Origin: an archaeon
GTDB taxonomy: Archaea > Thermoproteota > Nitrososphaeria > Nitrososphaerales > CADDZS01
Length of the DNA: 21,228 nt
NCBI GenBank assembly: GCA_021806865.1
Contig: JAKAPU010000027.1
Span: forward strand, 1-21,228
Direction of reading: 5' to 3'
Shown: positions 15,734-21,228 of the stretch, in pieces
Layout of the letters: each line of letters begins with the position of its first letter
Numbering within the stretch: position 1 is the first letter of the stretch
The notes under the pieces: generated by a model
Database searches by the model: none
What the model was told of the DNA's origin: nothing
What the model saw: only the letters and a program-made list of their open reading frames with translations
Made by a program: the position numbers and the translations under genes

Positions 15734-16390
15734 CTAGATCACGTCGAAGGCCTTTAGCATGTACGAGCCAAGTCCGACTACTCCGACGGCCCCGAACATC
15801 ATGAGGAAAGTCTCCATGTCCGTGTTTTGCGCTGCCGAGTATATTGGAAAGAATGAGGGCCAGACGAGCATCATCGAACTCATCATACCGGCCTGCATGA
15901 AACCCACGTAAACCAGAACGTAACGAAGCTTCCGCGTGATCGCGACTATGGACAGCCCAACGAGGCTCCCGGAGATTATGTAGCAAAGATGCTCCAAGAT
16001 ATGGACGTTTTCGTTCACGACAGCGAGATCAAAGTTGGGAGGGTAGTGCCAGTACGAAAAAACAACCGCCGGGACCACAAGCGCGAACAGGAGTCCTCGC
16101 GTCTTTGAGTTGAACCTCATCACGCTGGTGAAGATCTTCCAGCCGATGTACGTCCTTTTCCTCAGTGCCAAGAGTTTTGAAAAGAGATACCTTTCCAAAC
16201 CGTAACCGAATATTGCAGAGCCGACGAATAGCACTAGGTGCTGGATCATGTGCACTGTGAGGTTTGCATCGGACAACGAATCAAAGGGTCCGCTGAGCAC
16301 AACGAGAGTGAACGCGATTCCTGCTGCCATGAACTTGGGGTTTCTCGAGTTCGAAACGACCTGCCGGCTCCTGCCTGTGTCAGTGATCAA
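15734..16390 (-). CDS. CtaG/DUF1404-like membrane protein
   Basis: 218-aa protein with about six membrane helices. Two helices carry paired histidines of the kind seen in CtaG-type oxidase assembly factors and the archaeal DUF1404 family: His47-MIQ-His51 (HMIQHL) and His130-ILE-His134, with a further YWH at 113-115. CtaG proteins help insert copper into heme-copper oxidases; whether this one does is inferred. The TTG start at 16390 is uncertain, and an ATG at 16330 would remove a 20-residue polar N-terminus and leave all helices. First gene of a two-gene operon. The long, palindrome-bearing gap upstream suggests regulated expression. Confidence 0.65.
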   Translation of the reverse strand: MITDTGRSRQVVSNSRNPKFMAAGIAFTLVVLSGPFDSLSDANLTVHMIQHLVLFVGSAIFGYGLERYLFSKLLALRKRTYIGWKIFTSVMRFNSKTRGLLFALVVPAVVFSYWHYPPNFDLAVVNENVHILEHLCYIISGSLVGLSIVAITRKLRYVLVYVGFMQAGMMSSMMLVWPSFFPIYSAAQNTDMETFLMMFGAVGVVGLGSYMLKAFDVI

Positions 16391-16595
16391 CGCAGCTCTG
16401 CCATACGTGCGGAGTTATTACTGTTTTCGATATTATCACTCTCGAAAGTCGCTACTCACGAATAAGCAAGAGCGTGCCGGAAAAATACTCTACGTCCAGA
16501 AAATCGAACACCTAGATCATTGTTTCCCTTTTGATTCCGTCGTTTAATAGCCGTTAGTAGAAGCATACATTTCCTCCATATTAATCGACTCAGAT

Positions 16596-16615
16596 TAGTT
16601 ACTGAATGGTAACTA
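16596..16615. promoter_or_regulatory. Putative operator 1: TAGTTAC-N6-GTAACTA
   Basis: Perfect 7-base inverted repeat with a six-base spacer. It shares the core GTTAC-N6-GTAAC with a second site 55 bases away. The size and symmetry suit a dimeric helix-turn-helix regulator. A minus-strand start site served by the AT-rich element near 16631-16645 would fall within or next to it. Confidence 0.55.
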
Positions 16616-16630
16616 CGGAGTACGTTAGAT

Positions 16631-16645
16631 TGTAAAATTAAAGAA
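16631..16645 (-). promoter_or_regulatory. Possible promoter core between the two operators
   Basis: The minus strand reads TTTAATTTTACA within this stretch, a TATA-like element lying between the two palindromes. It would transcribe toward the CtaG-like gene with a leader of about 200 bases. The same AT tract could also work in the other direction. Confidence 0.3.
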
Positions 16646-16650
16646 AATTT

Positions 16651-16670
16651 CAGTTACAGTTTGGTAACTG
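16651..16670. promoter_or_regulatory. Putative operator 2: CAGTTAC-N6-GTAACTG
   Basis: Perfect 7-base inverted repeat with a six-base spacer and the same core as operator 1. The two sites flank the AT-rich promoter-like segment, an arrangement often used for repression or looping. Confidence 0.55.
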
Positions 16671-16896
16671 ACAACTCGAAACACGAATGCTGCATACGCG
16701 AATTCTCATTGATTGTGCTGAACTCGTTATTCTTTCAAGTTTTTGATATCTTCAGCCAGCTAGTAACACTGATCTCTAGTCATACTCTATCTTGCTATTC
16801 TCGTTGTTCGTCGAGACGTAGCTAAGTGAGCAGATGACATTGTCTATCTACTAGATGGTATCCTGAGACTCGATCAGAACCAGATATTTGCTCGTT

Positions 16897-17367
16897 CTAT
16901 CTCTTGAGGCGAGAGCCTTTCTTCGCGGCCGCTTTCCCAACCTTCTTTCGAACGCGTTCATAGACAAAGTCTGTGATAGTCTTGAGCGACGTTCCCGGAC
17001 CAAAGTTTCCAACGATTCCATTTTTTTCCAGCTTTGGTTTGTCCTCGTCGGGTATTATTCCTCCTCCAACGACGACAATGTCTGAACCGCCCTTCTTCTT
17101 CAGCTGTTGGACAACCTTTGGGAAGGCAGTCATGTGAGCTCCATTGAGCAGGCTCAATGCAACTACATCAACGTCTTCGTCTATTGCCATCTGGGCGACC
17201 TGCTCCGGCGTAGGCAGCAGCCCGGAGTAGATTACCTCCATTCCAGCATCCCGAAACGCACGGCAGAGAACCAGTGCACCCCGATCATGCCCGTCAAGGC
17301 CAGGTTTTGCAACGAGGATCCTGACTCTCTTTTCATTTTGTTTGCTTTGCAGTCCTGCCTTCTCCAT
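16897..17367 (-). CDS. B12-binding subunit of an acyl-CoA mutase
   Basis: 156-aa cobalamin-binding subunit (small subunit/C-terminal domain of methylmalonyl-CoA mutase type). The base-off B12 motif DGHDRG is at 25-30 with the cobalt-ligating His27. The remaining dimethylbenzimidazole-pocket elements follow: SLLNGAHM (72-79) and VVVGGGIIPDED (97-108), then NFGPGTS. The C-terminus has an unusually Lys/Arg-rich tail (AAAKKGSRLKR), possibly for subunit contact. It overlaps the large subunit by one base (TAATG), so the pair is translationally coupled and should form the holoenzyme. Separate subunits are usual in archaea. Confidence 0.95.
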   Translation of the reverse strand: MEKAGLQSKQNEKRVRILVAKPGLDGHDRGALVLCRAFRDAGMEVIYSGLLPTPEQVAQMAIDEDVDVVALSLLNGAHMTAFPKVVQQLKKKGGSDIVVVGGGIIPDEDKPKLEKNGIVGNFGPGTSLKTITDFVYERVRKKVGKAAAKKGSRLKR

Positions 17368-19112
17368 TAGACTAGCACCGGCTCCTTCCAGCCACCGAAG
17401 ACTTGTCTCCCGACATCCATTATCTCCTCTAGGGTAGCGTAAGATTCCACTGCTTTCAACATTGGGTGAATCGAGTTTGCTTCTTCGTCCTCAAAGGCCT
17501 TCCTCAGTTGCTCCAGCGATTTCTTCACCTGTCTTTGATCCCTCGACTTTCTCAATGCCGCTAACTTTGCTGTTGCCTTCCTCCTCAGAGCTGGATCTAC
17601 CTTAAGGTATGCGATTGGCTTTTCCTCTTTCACTGAGTACTTGTTCACGCCGACGACGTTTCTTTCCTTTGATTCGAGCTGTTGGCTCTTCCTGTAAGAA
17701 GTGTTCGCAATTTCCTTCTGGATGTAGCCCTGCTTTATGGCCTCGAGAACTCCTCCGAGCTGGTCTATCTTGTCAAAATACCTGTACGCTTCCTCTTCCA
17801 TCTGGTTTGTGAGCCACTCCAAGTAGTAAGAGCCACCGAGGGGATCGATAACATCGGCGACGCCTGTCTCTTCTGCTATGATCTGCTGTGTCCTCAGCGC
17901 TATCTTCGCAGCTTCCTCCGTCGGCAGCGCCCACGCTTCGTCGTACGAGTTTGTGTGCAGCGATTGAGTTCCGCCCAGCACCGCTGCTAGCGCTTCGATC
18001 GCAGTCCTAACTATGTTGTTGAGCGGCTGCTGCCAGGTGAGAGAAACTCCGGAGGTCTGCGTGTGGAATCGGAGGAGCATCGATCGTGGGTTCTTTGCTC
18101 CGTACTTTTCCTTCATCACGGTTGCCCAGATTCTCCTTGCTGCCCTAAACTTGGCGATTTCCTCGAAGAAATCCATGTCGCAGTTAAAGAAAAATGAAAA
18201 TCTCGGAACAAATGAATCGACATCCAGACCAGATTTCTTTCCCAGCTCGACGTAGGAAAATCCGTCGGCGAGGGTGAAAGCAAGCTCTTGGACAGCGCTT
18301 GCGCCAGCTTCTCTTATGTGGTATCCAGAGATACTGATATAGTTCCACTCCGGCATGTTTTTCGTGCAAAACACCATGAGATCCCTGATGATCCTCAAGT
18401 GCGCATCAGGGGGGAAGGCCCACTCTTTTTGAGCGATGTACTCCTTCAATATGTCGGTCTGGACTGTTCCTCTCAATTGCTTGAGGTCGACTCCTTGCCT
18501 CTTTCCGACGGCAGCGTACATCGCGGTTAGGACGGCCGCCGGCGCGTTAATTGTCATAGACGTGCTGACTTTATCCAGCGGAATGCCCTGAAAGATTGTT
18601 TCCATGTCTTTCAGTGATGAAACTGATACACCGCACCTGCCCACTTCCCCTTCTGCTCTCTCGCTGTCGGCATCGTATCCGTAGAGTGTGGGCATGTCAA
18701 AGGCTATCGAGAGGCCTGTCTCTCCCTCGTTCAACAGATACTTGAGCCTGTGATTTGTCTGCTCAGGGCTACCAAAGCCAGAAAACATCCTCATTGTCCA
18801 CAGTCTTCCACGGTACATCGATGGGTACACACCCCTAGTGTATGGATACTGACCCGGCAGTCCGATCTCTTCCGAGTAGCTCTCGCTCGAGTCAATCGGA
18901 GTGTAGATGCGTTTCAGCGGTATTCCCGAAGAGTTCTCAAAGACTTCCTTTCTCTCGGCTATATCCGCAAGCGCTGGGGCAAGTATTTTTTGCTCCCATT
19001 CGCCGTACTGGGCCTTAAGATCTGACAATTGATCTTTGCTAAGGGCCACACCGCGAGCTCGGTTGCGTTTTTCAATTTGTTTTAGTTTGAATGCCCAAAA
19101 AGAATCGGCCAA
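17367..19112 (-). CDS. Acyl-CoA mutase large subunit (methylmalonyl-/isobutyryl-CoA mutase family)
   Basis: 581-aa catalytic TIM-barrel subunit that carries out B12-dependent carbon-skeleton rearrangement of a branched acyl-CoA. Landmarks: QYPYTRGVYPSMYRGRLWTMR (88-108, with Tyr96), AFDMPTLYGYDAD (137-149), SGYHIREAGA (262-271, His265) and RFHTQTSGVSLTWQQP (348-363). Methylmalonyl-CoA mutases have an Arg in the LKEYIAR segment that holds the substrate carboxylate; here the matching residue is Gln228 (LKEYIAQKEW), as in isobutyryl-CoA-type mutases. Tyr96 is still the methylmalonyl-type residue, so specificity is mixed and uncertain. No B12 domain is fused; the small subunit follows. The start is TTG with no strong ribosome site. 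No epimerase or MeaB-type chaperone is in the window. Confidence 0.93.
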   Translation of the reverse strand: MADSFWAFKLKQIEKRNRARGVALSKDQLSDLKAQYGEWEQKILAPALADIAERKEVFENSSGIPLKRIYTPIDSSESYSEEIGLPGQYPYTRGVYPSMYRGRLWTMRMFSGFGSPEQTNHRLKYLLNEGETGLSIAFDMPTLYGYDADSERAEGEVGRCGVSVSSLKDMETIFQGIPLDKVSTSMTINAPAAVLTAMYAAVGKRQGVDLKQLRGTVQTDILKEYIAQKEWAFPPDAHLRIIRDLMVFCTKNMPEWNYISISGYHIREAGASAVQELAFTLADGFSYVELGKKSGLDVDSFVPRFSFFFNCDMDFFEEIAKFRAARRIWATVMKEKYGAKNPRSMLLRFHTQTSGVSLTWQQPLNNIVRTAIEALAAVLGGTQSLHTNSYDEAWALPTEEAAKIALRTQQIIAEETGVADVIDPLGGSYYLEWLTNQMEEEAYRYFDKIDQLGGVLEAIKQGYIQKEIANTSYRKSQQLESKERNVVGVNKYSVKEEKPIAYLKVDPALRRKATAKLAALRKSRDQRQVKKSLEQLRKAFEDEEANSIHPMLKAVESYATLEEIMDVGRQVFGGWKEPVLV

Positions 19113-19127
19113 CTGAGACCAGCGTAC

Positions 19128-19152
19128 ACTATCATGACTCGATCGTGATATT
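19128..19152. promoter_or_regulatory. Imperfect palindrome before the mutase operon
   Basis: Arms ACTATCATGA and TCGTGATATT match at eight of ten positions around a five-base spacer. The site starts 15 bases before the mutase TTG and overlaps a TATA-like AAATATCA on the minus strand (about 19146-19153), so a bound regulator would block that promoter. It is also near the divergent ZIP-like gene. Confidence 0.38.
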
Positions 19153-19241
19153 TCTCTATTGCGGTAAATTAGAAGGGTTGCTGCAAGTTGTTCTGCGCTT
19201 GACCCACAAAACTCAAAAGCTTTGAGACGTGCTTGCGTAAT

Positions 19242-20060
19242 ATGATCGGTTTTGCGCTGAGTCTTGTCGGAATCTTGGGCGCAACGCTGATTCCAACATA
19301 CATTGCTCTATACCTTGTTTCGAATCTGAGATTCGTAGACATTCGTTACATTGCTGCCTTCGGGTTGGGTCTTTCGATGTGGTTTTTCTTCGACACCTTC
19401 AACGATTCCGCACAGCTTGACGTGAACGCTGGCTTTGGAGGTGGTTTTTTCCACATTGCAATCATTGTTGCCTTCCTTCTCGGAATCTCTGTGCTTGCAA
19501 TTTTCGATCACTTCGCCGTTCCACAATCTGCAACAAGGCAAGGGACAAAGCCGTACTGGAAAGGATTGTTTCTGATCCCAGTGGCGATTGCATTTATCAT
19601 GGGAATCCACGGATTGGCCGAGGGCTGGGCATTCGCATCGGTCGCCGCATCGTCTGGCACGAATTCCCTCGTAGTCGCATTTGGTGGAGTACTCGCCCTA
19701 GTTTCCTATCCTCTTCACAAGTTTCTTGAAGCATCAATAGTGGGAACGGTATACACTTGCTATGTGGCAAGGAATAACCCTGAGATTAGGGCAAAGTGGC
19801 ACATACCTCTCCTCGGGCTCTTGTTCGCCATACCCTCGGCCATCGGCGCGTCGATTGGTTACTATGTTACTTTTGATGTGACTTATTTCTATGCGTTTGG
19901 CGTGACTGCTGCCTTCTACGCGATTCTGAGACTCGTCGAGCAGATAAGCACGCGATTCAAAATAGGAGAAACGGCGCCATCGTACTACGGGCCGAAGATT
20001 TTCCTCTTGCTGGCTGTTGGATTCTTTTGCTTGTATGTTGCAGGTTTGTTCCACGGTTAA
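19242..20060 (+). CDS. ZIP-like metal transporter (putative)
   Basis: About 272 aa with seven or eight hydrophobic segments. Two helices carry the H-x3-E pattern of the ZIP metal-binding site: GIHGLAEGW (His123, Glu127, as in ZIP helix 4) and PLHKFLEAS (His159, Glu163, as in helix 5, where the usual sequence is HE-PEG). Further Asp/His residues occur in or near helices (FFDTFND, FDHF). ZIP proteins bring divalent metals (Zn, Fe, Mn) into the cytosol; the helix 5 site here is divergent, so transport and metal are unproven. The frame opens three codons earlier at a TTG (19233); I use the ATG. It is divergent from the mutase operon and convergent with the copper-protein gene. Confidence 0.65.
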   Translation: MIGFALSLVGILGATLIPTYIALYLVSNLRFVDIRYIAAFGLGLSMWFFFDTFNDSAQLDVNAGFGGGFFHIAIIVAFLLGISVLAIFDHFAVPQSATRQGTKPYWKGLFLIPVAIAFIMGIHGLAEGWAFASVAASSGTNSLVVAFGGVLALVSYPLHKFLEASIVGTVYTCYVARNNPEIRAKWHIPLLGLLFAIPSAIGASIGYYVTFDVTYFYAFGVTAAFYAILRLVEQISTRFKIGETAPSYYGPKIFLLLAVGFFCLYVAGLFHG

Positions 20061-20081
20061 GTCTTGAGCTCAAGAACGTGG
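20051..20081. terminator. Bidirectional hairpin between convergent genes
   Basis: A perfect 14-base palindrome, TCTTGAGCTCAAGA (20062-20075), sits inside outer arms CCACG and CGTGG. It lies between two convergent genes that end at 20060 and 20084, so a shared terminator or transcript-end structure is likely. There is no strong T-run. Confidence 0.45.
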
Positions 20082-20083
20082 CA

Positions 20084-20590
20084 TCATGCTGCAGTCACGT
20101 TCAGAAGCCCATTCTCCATCAAGGGATGAATTGCACAGGCGACATCACAGAACACCCTGAACGTTCCGACCTGGTTTGCGACGAAGGTCAGCGTGTATGA
20201 CTGTCCCGGGTTTAGTGTAGTACCCGAGTTGAAGTATCCAGTGATTGCAAAACCATGTGGCTCGGACGAGTTGCAGTTCGCAACCTGAATTACAACGGTC
20301 TGCCCTTGCTTGACGTTCAACACCGGCCACGAGGTCGAGAGATGGTAAGCGCTCCCGTTCATCCCTTCAAAGACGCCAGAATCTGACTCGATGATCACAA
20401 AGTGGACAGTTGAGGCGTTTGTGAGTGCCGGCCTAGTGGTGGAAGGAGCCGCATTTGCAACTTGACTACAAAGAGAGTCTGTTGGCGAAGTTTCACCATT
20501 CGAGAAATGCTGATACACAAAAACTGCAAGTCCTCCACAAATGATTAGTGCAGCGGCTATTGCAATTAGGAGAATTCCTTTCTTGCGCAC
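20084..20590 (-). CDS. Membrane-anchored cupredoxin with a CuA-like motif
   Basis: About 168 aa from the GTG chosen here: MRKK, one hydrophobic helix (about 5-26), then an extracytoplasmic beta-rich cupredoxin domain. Copper ligands: His112 (SEPHGF) and the C-terminal loop Cys148-x3-Cys152-x2-His155-x2-Met158 (FCDVACAIHPLM). CuA sites of oxidase subunit II and N2O reductase have C-x3-C-x3-H-x2-M, so one residue is missing between the second Cys and His. One-helix subunit II proteins of ba3-type oxidases have this general form, but no oxidase subunit I is nearby. It may be an electron carrier or an oxidase subunit encoded away from its partners. The frame extends to a TTG at 20620, but a GGAG site and the usual Arg/Lys-plus-helix start favour 20590. 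Confidence 0.8.
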   Translation of the reverse strand: MRKKGILLIAIAAALIICGGLAVFVYQHFSNGETSPTDSLCSQVANAAPSTTRPALTNASTVHFVIIESDSGVFEGMNGSAYHLSTSWPVLNVKQGQTVVIQVANCNSSEPHGFAITGYFNSGTTLNPGQSYTLTFVANQVGTFRVFCDVACAIHPLMENGLLNVTAA

Positions 20591-20596
20591 TTCTCT

Positions 20597-20600
20597 CTCC
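20597..20600 (-). promoter_or_regulatory. Shine-Dalgarno site for the cupredoxin gene
   Basis: GGAG on the minus strand, six bases before the GTG at 20588-20590. It decides for the GTG over the TTG at 20618-20620. Confidence 0.45.
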
Positions 20601-20674
20601 CGAATGCATGCAGAGATCAATGAAGAAAAGCATTTCTGATCTCTTTGCCTCGCCTTTGCAAATATGGTGATTAC

Positions 20675-20682
20675 GTTTATAA
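20675..20682 (+). promoter_or_regulatory. TATA box of the last gene
   Basis: GTTTATAA is a good archaeal TATA match. Its centre is about 46 bases before the ATG at 20725, giving a leader of about 20 bases. It lies in the gap between divergent genes and could in part serve the copper-protein gene too. Confidence 0.45.
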
Positions 20683-20724
20683 CGCAAACTTCGTTGCTCT
20701 GACTTTGCCTCTCTTAAACTGCGA

Positions 20725-21228
20725 ATGCTTTCATTAGAGGTGAGCAAGCTGAAGACAACTGGCAAGACAACGCTTGGGGTGAGAAGAAACGAGCTATCTG
20801 GCGCATTCCAAGTTGCACTGGTTTTGACGCTTGCCGTCGTCATTGTCGGCGGTCTGGCAGATTGGGCGTATCTCAACACGCAAGAGGCCTCTGTTTCGAT
20901 CATCGATGGACTGAGTGATTACTTGACAAGCTACGTTTCAGCATTCCTCATCGCAGGAGTGGAGATCGGCGCATCGTATTACTTCATCGAAAAGTACGAT
21001 CTTGGAGATCGAAAGAGGTTGTTCGTTTCATCGCTCATGATAGGCTTTGTAGGCTTTGTGGGCTACGTGATAGCCGAAGTGGCCGCGGGTCTCGGGTCGA
21101 TAGGATCGAGCGAAATCCCGGTTTCACAGCTGCTTTTCAACGAGTACTCACCGACCGTGATAGACTATGGAAACGCCCTAGTAATTCTGCTCAGCCTGTT
21201 CAGTTTAGTTGCGCTTCTGAAGGTTCTC
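20725..21228 (+). CDS. Integral membrane protein, partial at the window end
   Basis: An open frame from ATG at 20725 runs off the window after 168 codons. A GTG at 20740 is an alternative start. A short basic N-terminus is followed by hydrophobic segments at roughly 26-45, 70-88, 104-128 and 150-168. The loops are acidic (around LNTQEASVSIIDGLSDY and SSEIPVSQ). No known family is recognised; the C-terminus is missing. Confidence 0.65.
   Translation, partial: MLSLEVSKLKTTGKTTLGVRRNELSGAFQVALVLTLAVVIVGGLADWAYLNTQEASVSIIDGLSDYLTSYVSAFLIAGVEIGASYYFIEKYDLGDRKRLFVSSLMIGFVGFVGYVIAEVAAGLGSIGSSEIPVSQLLFNEYSPTVIDYGNALVILLSLFSLVALLKVL

Larger units (their letters stand above)
16391..16896. other. 506-base gene-free region with twin palindromes
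   Basis: No convincing ORF or RNA gene here. Very short ORFs exist on both strands (11 and 19 codons) but have no support. The segment is AT-rich in its middle (about 16616-16650) and holds two related palindromes. It lies upstream of the CtaG-like operon and downstream of the mutase genes. Confidence 0.45.

Noticed and set aside
16544..16579. 11-codon minus-strand ORF as a possible leader peptide
   Set aside because: GGAGG is too close to the inner ATG, and there is no attenuator-like structure after it.
16687..16746. 19-residue plus-strand ORF downstream of operator 2
   Set aside because: No ribosome site and no recognisable sequence; expected by chance.
1..21228. CRISPR arrays, tRNA or rRNA genes, insertion sequences
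   Set aside because: I looked for repeat-spacer periodicity, cloverleaf-like segments and transposase motifs and found none.

Overview
The window looks archaeal. The main reasons are the split B12-dependent acyl-CoA mutase, the stand-alone DUF35 (zinc ribbon/OB-fold) partners of thiolase-like proteins, a family 4 uracil-DNA glycosylase, short AT-rich TATA-like promoters, sparse Shine-Dalgarno sites and many TTG starts. The gene content fits a heterotrophic, respiring member of the Thermoproteota (Thaumarchaeota/Nitrososphaeria-like). That placement is an inference: there is no rRNA or other marker gene here.

Layout. 1-869 holds the tail of one gene, a tiny Cys-rich ORF and about 500 bases without a convincing gene. 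870-5544 (minus strand) is an acyl-CoA C-C bond module: two thiolase-fold proteins that both lack the catalytic Cys and His, two DUF35 proteins, then a canonical thiolase with all its catalytic residues. 5665-6840 (plus) is an acyl-CoA dehydrogenase, followed by a small membrane-anchored exported protein. 7342-12561 (minus) is an electron-transfer operon: a second acyl-CoA dehydrogenase, ETF beta, ETF alpha and a large membrane Fe-S/CCG protein that probably passes ETF electrons to quinone. 12801-14640 (plus) has an M24 peptidase and the uracil-DNA glycosylase. 14630-16390 (minus) encodes two polytopic membrane proteins, one with CtaG/DUF1404-like His motifs. 16391-16896 has no gene but carries two perfect palindromes around an AT-rich promoter-like segment. 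16897-19112 (minus) is the two-subunit B12 mutase. 19242-21228 has a ZIP-like membrane protein, a membrane-anchored copper protein with a CuA-like motif, and the start of another membrane protein.

How the genes work together. The core is degradation of fatty or branched acyl-CoAs. Two acyl-CoA dehydrogenases feed ETF, ETF feeds the membrane Fe-S protein, and thiolase releases acetyl-CoA or propionyl-CoA. The mutase then rearranges a methylmalonyl-CoA- or isobutyryl-CoA-type product. The copper/heme-oxidase-flavoured membrane genes would fit the respiratory end of the same chain. No enoyl-CoA hydratase or 3-hydroxyacyl-CoA dehydrogenase is present in the window. The Cys-less thiolase pair with two DUF35 partners is the most interesting unit: it may be an aldolase-like or acyl-transfer complex rather than an ordinary thiolase.
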